From: Lepidostoma basale
Taxonomy: Eukaryota; Arthropoda; Insecta; Trichoptera; Lepidostomatidae
Direction of reading: 5' to 3'
NCBI GenBank assembly: GCA_022606425.2
Contig: JAHDVF020000937.1
Location: 806,001-870,000 of the forward strand
Length of the DNA: 64,000 nt
Shown: positions 12,973 to 24,900 of the stretch, piece after piece
Layout of the letters: each line of letters opens with the position of its first letter
How positions within the stretch are numbered: the stretch's first letter is position 1
The notes under the pieces: generated by a model
Seen by the model: the letters and a program-made list of their open reading frames with translations, nothing else
Databases searched by the model: none
Told to the model about the DNA's origin: nothing
Program-made: the position numbers and the translations under genes

Positions 12973-15900
12973 AATTATAATAATAATAAGAATATTAGTT
13001 ATTATTATTATTATTATGATTGCTATCATCAGCAGGTACCTTTAGCTATTATATTGATTCTCGTAACATGTGGTAGGTATTTATTGTTTCTTGAACAATG
13101 ATGTAAAACTCCATATTAAATAATTAATACGAATGAAAACGTTAGTTTTTTTAGACGTTTTATTGTATTTTATGGGAATGACATGTTTCGCCCTTCCAAG
13201 GCCATTTGACATTTGATGATGCCTTGGAAGGGCGAAACATGGCATTCCCATAAAATATAATAAAACTTCTAGAAAACAGACGTTTTCATTCGTATTAATT
13301 ATGTGGTAGGTAGCTTATCTATCGCCATTTTATTGTCACATGAATTAGTCACCAGTCCAATGACAGTGTGAGAATCACATCAAAAATCATCGCCGGGAAT
13401 GGAACCCATGACCTTCTGTGTGGCAGTCTTCAGCTGTTGCCACTTTGCAGGAAGGTCGTAGAAAAATGGATGTATGTACACTACATGTCTTTATGACTCT
13501 CCAAACAGATGTACTCGAGTGCTCAGGACTACGTGAGGTCTGTCGTGAAGCCTGTCATGAGAAGGGCGGACTCGGTGAAGCAGTTGGGGTCCGTCCTGGA
13601 CAGCGGAGTGGCGTTAGCTGCAGCCACGGTGGACAGTGCCCTAGACAGAGCGGAAGTCTACGTAGACAGATTTTTACCAGACTTGCGAGATGAACAAGAA
13701 CGTAAGTATTTTATTTATTGATTTTAAACTGTTAAAGAATAAACTTTGTTTTTTGTATTACAATTGTATTTTATTTTACGCGACAGCTGTTTCATCAACC
13801 AATGTTTACATCATCAGGTGTTACAATAATAAATATATCAAATGTCAAATTTGCGTGATTTTTTTCATCTTTATGTGTATTTGTTCCTATGTCAAAGAAA
13901 TTATTCAAATTGACATATAGTCGATATAGTCGATGCAATTTAAAAAGCTTCTTCATCTTTCGGTGCCATGTCAGGTCTCCCCAACGTTGGAGATCACTTC
14001 AGCAAAGGCATATCTGTCCTGAGCCACTTAGAACAGGTTCTGAACTCTTGTAATTCCTGTCCACACTTGTTCCGCAGCCAAGACAGCTGTCTTCTACCAA
14101 CTCCCTGACGTCTCTCCACTTTACCCATTAATATCATTCGAAGGAGGTGGTATTTTTCTCCCCTTAGCACAAGACCCAAATATGATACCTTTCTAACTTT
14201 CACACTAGACAAAAGCTCTCTATTGGCTCTGGCTCTCTTTGGTCCTTTAAAAAGGTGTTCTGAAATACTGATTTAATTTACAACAGTAATATTGCCATAG
14301 TGACTGCCGACGTTTGGGTACCTGACACGGCGCTATAAGGAGAATATGTCGAAAACGTATGTAATTTGTATAAATAAGTTTATAGTACAAAGCTGACACA
14401 AACAAAACAACTCCAATCACTCTATTTTTAATAAATTATTCATAGGTACATCAGACAAACGTTACATTGTTTTTATTGAATGTAGCACGTGAGTGACACT
14501 CATCCATTGTGTGATGTGATAAATTATTTTTATATGACCTTTTGCTGGAAAACAAGATAGGAAATACTCGAGCCAACGTTAGTTTTGTAGCTATTGCTAA
14601 ACTTGCAGTTTGAAAGAACATTATTACAGTGTTATATAAAGATATTCCATTCAATTTTATTTATCTACCATTCATATGAATGGTTTTCTCAGTGTAAGAC
14701 CCCCACATTTGTTTATAAACATTGTTTTGATAACATAATAATGTCATCATCTGACATCTAATCCTTCGGGTCCATCTGAACTAATGGAAGTAGAATAGAA
14801 GTTCGCTTATCCGGACTAATTGGGACCGGAGCTGTTCCGGATACCAATTTTACCGGATAATTAAACAGGCGCCAATTCCTTTACCAAAATAAGGTTTGAA
14901 TCGATTTTTTTCCTCGGCTCACTTATTGGTTATAAAATTACAAAATTTAAAATTTAATACAAATACAAATTCATAAACAAGTATGTATGTATAATAGTAT
15001 ATGTACATTAAAGGCTTACATTACTCTACAGTACTGGAAAAATAATCAGATATTTTATTTTTAATAAGATTTCTTCGTCTTATTTTGCGCTTCATCATAT
15101 CGGCTCGTCCGGATAATTGGCGTTCCGGTTAACTGACGTCCGGATAAACGACGTTCTACTGTATAGCCATATTTAAGGAGTGTATTAAAAAGCCAATTGC
15201 AAGGACAACAATTATTGAGTACATATAATATGAAAAAACAATAGTATTTTTTTTGTAGCAGTTATTTAAACTAACTAACTAACTAACTAACCATCACGCC
15301 GTCTCCCCGAAAGCGTAGGCAGAAAGAATGGACTGTCACACTTTAACCGATGCGGCACTCCATCCGTCTCTTTTCGCCCCGCGGGAGACGCGGTGTGATG
15401 GGTTGCGAACCTCATCGCCACATTTTTTTTATTTGGGACTTTATTGTTCCTTGCTTCAGTCAGTACAAAAAAGATATATTAATAAACTTTTTCTTCTTCC
15501 TAGTCTTGTCCTATTAATTTGGGGTGGGCTTTACTCTTTAAAGACTCTCTATCCTGGATGGCGTCTGGTAGGATCCGGTCTCTATTGATTTATTTATTTA
15601 TACATAGGTAATACACAAATTAGACATAATAAACGAAAAACATTTAGGCGACTCATTTGGACACAAAACGGTGTTACAAATATAAGACAAAGATAAAACA
15701 ACATGAAACCAAAAAATCATACATATCAGAAGGAACCCAAATATGTCGACGTCAGTGAGGCAGTGCTCTTTCCAGAATTTGTAATATATTTTTTTATGAA
15801 TACTGCCTCACTGACACTTAAAAGGTCCAAATCCGATTAGATTCAAGGACCGAATTGCTCTTCCTACTGGCATCACCAAAGGGAGGTTGGTTCTCAATAG

Positions 15901-18900
15901 AGCCCTGAATCAGTTTGAAAATTGTTGATACTTCTTTGAATAAGCCCAATCCACGTGAACTTGGGTTGATATAAAAACAAATCCATTTTAATAAAAGTAC
16001 TTAACAAGTATTTAACAATCTTGATATTAGATTGTGAAGGATAAATACTAGTTTTTCTTAAGTCTAAGAGTTCTTGGTGTTAAGTATTTGAGTACTCATT
16101 GCGGATCTTGAGTATTCACATTACATTATGATACATTACTCTTCTGTATTCTTCGGAAGCTCCAAAATGTACTCTTCTTATGCTTATTATTATTATTTTA
16201 GATCTTGCGATCTGTTTATGCAGGATATCAACTTTCTTCCTGTGATGAAGACGACCAGCCTTCTTTCCATCTCTTTGGTGAGCGTCCTAGTGGTCGACGG
16301 CCGTGCCGTGATCGTCTTAGATATCAGTCCGGGTTCCAAAGACTTGTGTTCCTGTTCTGTGAGCGATGGTGACGAATTCGGACGTTGAATCTAATCGTCT
16401 CGTATTTGGACATTTTAAGTGTCAGTGAGGTGTTGTTAATAAAAAAATATATTACAAATTTGGACACTGACACCTCACTGACATATTTGGAATCCTTCTG
16501 ATCCGTATTATTTAACGTTTCATATCGTTATTTTATTTTTGTGTCCAAATGAGTCGTCTAATTGTTTTTCATTTGTAATGTCTCACTTGTGTATCATAGA
16601 AATAAATAAATAAATATTATCCAGGAACTCTACTCCTTTCACATCCGGACTTGACGCCGGCATCAGCGGATTTTTTTTACTGATAAATAATATATTTTAT
16701 AAGACTTTTTTGTAGGTTTGGGGCAATTATTATTTTAAAATTAGATTATTTATTTGTTATTATTAGTCGGAAGTTAGTGCGTGTATGACTCGTTGTATTG
16801 TATGAGTGTGGAAGAAGCTAGAGAGGTGCGTCAGGATAGAGCCTAGAGCCTTCTCTCTGCCTACTCCTGCGGATAAACGGCATGATGGTTTGTTTGTTTT
16901 TATTTTTGTAAAGAAATGTGGCATGCTAGGAACCGCCGTTGAAAATGCCATGCAAAATGTTAATAAATACATTTTATTTCTAAATCGCCGTCAATGTATC
17001 GATGTACTTAATTTAAAACAAATCATTTTAATTATGTTTGAATTTGATCTCAAATCGTTAGAGTATTTGATCCCAGACACAGCGTGACCTTTTGATAAGT
17101 GCTTCACCATTTCCACAGAGATCAACATCCGGATCATCATAACAGTTGAGTGGAGTAATTTACCACTTTATTATGTCACTGATTCAAGCCGTGCTGATAG
17201 CGACTGTCTAGCCGGGAACCTCGGTTAACGGTCAGCGATCCGGATATTAATTTAGTACCTATACGAGTACTTAGACACTTCCCACTTCATTTGTGATTTC
17301 GAAATAAATACGTTGTCATGGAAACAAATATTTTTTTAAACTACAAAACAATCTGGCACTTTACACGTAGTACATCAAATCAAATCAAATCAGATCAAAC
17401 CAAAATAAAATCACAATCTTCATAAATGATATTGCGAAGGTGATAAACTTCTCGCGATTTATTTTATTTGACGATGATCTGAAATTATTCTTAGAAATTA
17501 ACACTCCTGACGACTGTCTTCGCCTCCAGCCGGACATTGATAATATTGTTGACTGGAGTCACATTAATAAAATGCAATTCAATGTCTCTAAATGCGTTAT
17601 GCTATCTTTTACTAGAGCATTGAGAACTGTGTATCATAGATACACAATGAACAATCAGCAACTATCTACGATGAAAGATCTCGGGATCATCTATGAGATT
17701 AGGCTGACTTTTCGTGCACATATCGAGAGGATTTGTGACATTGCACTGAGGATGTTGGGCTTCATCGTTCGGACCGGAAGAGTTTTCAGAGATCCCAATG
17801 TGCTCAGAGTCCTATACAATGCGTTGGTTCGAACAGACTCGAAAGTGGTTTTGTGATATGGAGTCCTCACGAGGCGAGATATACCGTTATGCTGGAGAGG
17901 GTTCAGAAAAAAATTCTGAGGTAACTCTACATGAGGGAGTACGGTAGTTATCCGTTACTCTATCCCAAGGCATTTCTTTAGGGAATGCTCGGAACCAATT
18001 CTCTACAGCTTCGAAAAAATGGGCATCTTATAACCCATTTCTTTAAATTAATCAGGGGAGATTTCGAGAACTCGACCGTGCTGGAGAGTGCTGGTCTTTT
18101 GTCCCTGATAGATATCTCCGACAGCGACAGCACAGATTGTTTTACCTACCGGCCGCCAGGAACCAATCTGCCTCTGGCGACACCGATGGGAAGAGCAATT
18201 AGTCTGCTGAACGCGGTCTCCTTGGAGATCGGCGTCTTTCATATTAGTGAGGACGCGTTCAGGGGACAAATACTCTCGACTTTAGAAAGTATCTTGTCTT
18301 CCTAATGTCAAACCATCTCTAATGCGTTCCTGGTATTATGTTGTATGTGTCTTAAAAGACGCCTTAAACGTTTTGCTGTTTACAATGTCTTTTGAGTGGA
18401 TAAACTGATTTGATTTGATTTGGAAAAAAAAATACGTAACTACATCAGAAAGGCATGAGAGATGGTTCGACTGTAAGAAGACAAAATACTCTCTAAAGTC
18501 ATACCTAAGAATTTAATGAAAATAAAATAAATATGTAAAGAATCTTTTTAAAATGTTTATTTAGTTAAAATCCAGTAGTGTTTGTATCCTCGAACGGTTT
18601 CGGCAGCTCGCTGCCATCTTCTGGCGGACTTTGGAATAGATGGCAGGAAGCTACCGAAAGCCGAAAGATACAAACATTAATGGGTTTTAACTAAAAATAA
18701 ATTTTTTTAAAGATTTTTTATTTTACATTATTTGCAGTGAACTTCTACCATAAAATTTCAAATAACAAAAAAATATATTTCAAGAGTATTTATCGTCTGA
18801 ACGTACTTTCGATTAAATGTGTTCTCTTCTCTTGTCACTGTGGTGAAAGGTTTGTCCGACTTTGTTTTGTTTCCATGGGCGCCAGTGACTTAGTTATAGT

Positions 18901-21900
18901 AACACCAGATGTGGAGACGCCTCCCTTGTCCCATCATACAGACGTATTATAAATATGCTTAAAATTATAGTCGAATTCGTGAAGACCGACTCCACGGGCG
19001 GCAAGCAGAGGACGGTGCAGACCCTACAGCATGCAGATCGCCTCTCGCGCAAGCTCGGGCGGAGGATATCCCGCAGGACTCTGCTGGAGGCTCGTGCCCT
19101 CAAGGACCAGACGACAGAAGCCATACATGTCCTTGTCTACGTGGCCGAACTGGTAAAATTCACAATTACATATAATTAATATGGATGCTGTATTTCTATA
19201 CACTTGGAGTATTCTTCAAATTCATAGTATTTATTTTACCTTCTTCGATGGCCCTACAGCCCATATCGAGCCTTAGCCTCCAGTATTCTTCGCCTCCAAC
19301 TCCTCCTGTCCTCCGCTTCGACCCTCCAATCTGACACTCTTAACAATCTTGTTCCATCTCTCCCAACTTCATCCTCCCATCGCAGCCTTGGTCGTCCAAT
19401 CGGTCTTCTACCACCTGGGTGCCACTCCAGCAATCTTTTTGGGGTTCGCGATGACGGCATCCTCTGCACGTGACCGGCCCACCTCAGTCTATTCAGTCTG
19501 ACCTGTGTGGAGAGACTAGGAGCTTTGTAAATATTGTACAGCTCGTCATTATGCCGCACTCTCCAGCCTTCACCGTCATTCACAGGCCCCAGAATTCTAC
19601 GCAGCACCCTTCTCTCAAAAGTATCCAGTCGCTCTGCGGATTTCGCTGTCATTGTCCATGCCTCACATCCATATGTCACAACTGTTCGGATGATTGTTTT
19701 ATACAGGGTGATTTTGGTTTTCCAGTGTACGTTTCTTGATTTGAGCGCTGGTAGTAGAGAGAAGAATGTTTTGTTACCAATTGTGATTCTTCTTTCGATT
19801 TCTTTGTGATCTTCGTTTTCTTTTGTTATAGACGAGCCCAGGTAAGTGAAGTCTTCCACCAGAATCACAAAATAAATTAACGAAGAGAGTTAAAGTATGA
19901 TATTTTTAAACGTTACTTTAATGCCATTATTTTTTTTCGAAAATATCAAATTCTATAGTTTGATAACTCTTCTTGTTGGCATCACCAGAGGTAGGTTTAT
20001 TCAACAATCTGGGGAATGACCACTAACTATAACGATTTTTTATTGTTTATTGAACAAACTCCATATTAAATATTTAACACGAATGAAAACGACTGTTTTC
20101 GATAAGTTTTATTAAATTTTATGGGAATTACATGTTTTGCCTTTCTAAGGCATTATCAAATGGTATTCACATTTGATATTGCCTTAGGCATAGGTTTCCA
20201 ATATTTTCTGGGCCACCGCCAAGAAAAATACAAGTTCAACGCCCCCTCCCATAATAGTTATTCCAAATATTTAGAAACACATAGTTGAATTTTAAAATAT
20301 TGTAGTAGCCATATTTAAGTTTAATTTGCTTTATTAGTACCTACGTGATTAGCGTTTTTTTTTTGTCTTTTTAGACTATGTTTTTTTATCTGCCCACGCT
20401 CTCTATTTTTTCTGGTACTGCCCCCCTGAAAGTCTCAAACGCCCACAAGGGGGCGTTATCGCCCACTTTGAGAACCTAGGCCTTAGAGTAATTCCCATAA
20501 AATATAATAAAACAGACGTTTTCATTCGTATTAATTAACTATGAAGATGCTATGGAAGAACATAAAAATAGAAATAATCTGGTATACAGTAAAATGGCGG
20601 AGATATTGAAGAATCATATTAAATCAAATATATCTACTCTCAGAAACTCTTGGCAACACTGAAATGCTTTCAGTTTTCAAAAGTTTAACTCGTGGTGTTC
20701 TACCCTGTTCAGGTGGTGACAGATCCTAAGCAAGCTTACGCTCAAGCGTGTGAGCTGTGGGCGGAGCTGAGCAAGGACGAGCCGGGAAACCAGGCTCGAC
20801 CTGCCACCCTGGAACAGCTCATCGTGCTATTGACCAGAGAGTCCGCCAGGAGGCTGGTGCATCTCGTCAACTTCGCTAGCAGTGGAGTCGTGAAGATGCC
20901 CAAGTAAGTTTCACTTCTAATCGTACAGTGCCAATTTAATGTCAATTTAAAAAAATAATTACACAAGTTCGATATAACTAATTTTAAATTACCAATCTAA
21001 TGAAAGCTTTCTCGACTAGTATCTGCAACACAGTCAGTTTGTTCCCTACTGATAGACTGCACACAGTTTGTACATGAAAAATAAGTAGGTAGCATTAAAC
21101 TAATCAAATGTTTACCTAAAACAATTCAAATAACTCTTATTATTATAGTAATATGGCACACCAATGTCCATCTATTTAAATCCCTTGCTAAGAAGAGTGC
21201 GACTGCGTAGGTTCTTCACCAAATAAATGCGCTTGTGAACTCTGCGCACAGTTTTCTGAAATAAATTTTCCCTTCTCTATTGGCAGCGGCTCTAAACACA
21301 CGTGAACGTTCGTGTTCTTGAGTTTCTAATGTAAATCTGTAATTTCAATTCGCTTGTGCAAATCAATCACACACCCTTTAAACATATTTAACGTATTGTA
21401 GGTTTAAGTATCGCCCTTAAGGTGAGTTACTCACGAAAACAACGCAATACAAATGTTTTCTTCTTCTTCTTCTTCTTCCTTATTGTGGACCTATGTGGTC
21501 TGTTCTCCAGAGTGTTGCTCCTCCTGTGAGGTAGATCCCCAGCTGTCTTTCCATCTTCAAGGAGGTCTTCCACGAGGACGAGTCCCATGAGACTGATTAT
21601 GCAATGCAATATATGGGGAGTCTGGTGGTGTCCATCCTTTGAACATGACCGTACCAGTCCCTTTTTCGCTGTCTGCTCCATCTTATAATATCCTCAACCT
21701 CACATATCTCTCTTATTCTGGTGTTCCTCACGCGATCTCTCAGTGTCTTGCCTGTTATCGTACTCAGTGTCTTCATTTCGGAGGTCCTCAAAACTTGTTT
21801 GGTCCTTACTGTGTCTGCCCTTGCTTCGACGCCATATGTTATTATTGGTCCTACGCATGCTTTAATAATAATAATAATAATAATAATATGCTAACTTTTA

Positions 21901-24900
21901 AAGCGCCGTTTTTGTGATGTAATCACCTCAAGGGCGCATTAAGACGTGTTTTAAATCTAAAAATCTAAATGTGACTGCTTAAAAAGCGATCGGTTTAAAA
22001 GTATAGTAGAACAAAGTATAAATGTAACTTGGGTATGAAATATGAAAAAGATGGGTTTTCAACTTAGATCTGAAATCTGTCGGATCATTTATGCATCTAA
22101 GGTGTGAAGGGAGATTGTTCCAAGCTGATGGACCGGCTACCGCGAACGCTCGATCCCCGAAATTTGTACTGGGGCAACGCTTCGGCTCAACTAATCTTCC
22201 TATTGCTGAGGAGTTCGCCGAGCGAAGTGTGGATTTCCTTGAATTTAGGCTGTCCGTTATACAGAGTTCAGATATATAACTTGGTGCCATTCCATGTAGC
22301 GCTTTGAAGACTGTCCAGCAGAGTTTATACTGGATTCTTTCTGGACTTTTAAGCTAGTGAAGTTCTTTGAGATGTTGTGTTATACATATGAGACTTTTTT
22401 GGAATGCCTTTAATGAGCCTTGCTGCTGCATTGAACGCAGATTGAAGTTTGTTTATTTGTTGTTTTGGAATGTTTGCATAAATTCCATTACAATAATCAA
22501 ATCGTGACACAACGAAGGAATTTACAAGAGTTTTGAAAGTGTCGTGGGGAATACTCGTTTTGACGGATTTTAATCGTCTTAGGTGGAAGAAACTAGCGCT
22601 GACCGTGTTATTAATTTGGGATTTTAGAGACAGATTTGCGTCAAGATAAACACCAAGAAGCTTTGTGGAGTTTTTGGGAACGATATCATTGTCAGCTGTT
22701 GAAATTGAGGAATGATCGATAAGATGTTGACTTTTTATATTGTCATCTTACTCTTAATGGCCACGTCGTTGTTTTTCCATATTGTGGATTTTAGAGCGCC
22801 AGAGATTGCAGCTGCCTTGTTTACTTGGGCTTGTATTTCTTCCCGCAGATCAGCTCCTCCCACCAGGTGTATGCCTAAATACTTAGAGGTCCTGACCCTT
22901 TTTATGGGTTGATTTTCTATAACCAAGTTACATGTTTTGGGTGTTTTGGAAAAGGTCATACATTTTGTTTTTCCGATAGAGTTCGTCTTGTTGTATTTCT
23001 TACAGGCGTGATGTAGTCTATCTAGCATTAAGTGTAAGTCATTATTGTTTTCAGCTATGATTATAGGATCTTCTGCAATACAAATGTTCCGATTATTATT
23101 ATTATTAATACTGTTGATGCATACACAATTAAAATTTTATATAAATTAACACATATGTGTACAGGCCTGAATTTTTTTAGGGAACATCAGTAAAGGTTTA
23201 TACTGCAATGCTTTTTTAAAAGTAATTTTTTTTATTTTTTATTTTCAAGGGGTGCAATTCGCAGTATACGCAGCACATCACAGCAGTTCCTGGCGGTGGC
23301 TGGTACATTGATTCAGGTAATCAAAAGTATAACAAACGTTGAGATGTGTTCAAACAGGCAACTTAACCTTACTGAATACCATAACACCATAGCTATGAGT
23401 TTTAGAAATATTTTAAAAATTAACTTTATTATCCTTATGGAGTTTAGACAAAATGGCAGATAATTGGAAAATATTATATTGCAAGAGCTTCAACGTTAAT
23501 CATTGTAATTAGCTATAAAAGTGGTTGAATCACGAGTTAAAATAATAATAATAATAGCTGTAATAAATGTACACATGCAATGTATGTTCACACGTCATAT
23601 ATACGCGACAGTCACGATAGGAATGAACTCGCTCGTCACTGGTCACTCGATATCCATCACCGTGTAGTGACTGTTAAAGAAATACATCTGACGAATCAAA
23701 ATATATATAAAATGGTAATTTGGAAATAATCAAAATCGTAAATACTTTGCAGTTTTATCATTATTAGCCAAAATATAAATAAATAAGCATTAAACAAAAT
23801 CTTATCGACGAATTGTTATGAATTAAAAGACTGTTTTTTTTTTTCATTTTTGAGTTTATTTTTCTCGGCGTGTTTCGAAGGCTTACACCTTCATCTTTCT
23901 CCCGATGATGAAGGCCTTTGAAACATGTCGAGAAAAATAAACTCAAATGTGGAAAAAACAGTGTTTTAATTGAAAATTAATTAAAATTCGTCATTATGGA
24001 ACTACATAGTGTTAACGCCTTAAGTTTATCAAAAATCAAAATCTTATCGTAAACGAAATGGCGACACGTTTGTGAAATTTCGAAATATTCAGTTTTCATA
24101 AAAGTTCAACTGCTTTCAGCGCCAGTCAAGTTACCAATTATTGATGGCATATAAATAGTTACTGACATTCGAATACCTAGTCATATTATATAATAATATC
24201 ATAAAATTATATAATAAATAAATAAATAATAGTAAAGCCATAAACATTTCTACTTATGAGTACGTTTGAATCTATTGGGGCAATAATTTTTATATACGAG
24301 TACCTACATATAATATTTATTTACATTTCAACATAATTACAACACACTTAGTATCTATTTGTATTTTTTGTAAACAAATATTTACATTTTAAACATTTCA
24401 ATAAATTAAAATAATTAAAATTTCGTTCACTTTTTATTTTAATTATCCTCATAACTAAATATTATACTTGTTAATAGTTGTGTTTTTCAAATGCCATACA
24501 TTATTATAAACATAATTTAATTTTAATTCAGTATAGAAATAGCAAGTGTACAATTTTATATCGTGTATGGTTATTCATAATATTATTAAATCCCATGACA
24601 CAAATAACTACTTTTAAGGAAAATATTGAATTTAAATATTTTCCCTTCAGATTCGTGTTCGAAATTATTTTGTAATTATTTTTGACTTCTACTAATTGTA
24701 AGTATATTTGAAAAAAGAATAATTCATTGCAGAAAGTACCCTATGAAGATATCAAGAAAAACGTTACAATCAAAACAAATGAACTGAGGTCGAAGATTCA
24801 ACTTTTATTACAAGAATTACAGCAGCACTCCAAGAAAATTTTGGTAATATACTTTAACAAATTATATTATAATAGAATACCAAACATTACATTTATCACA

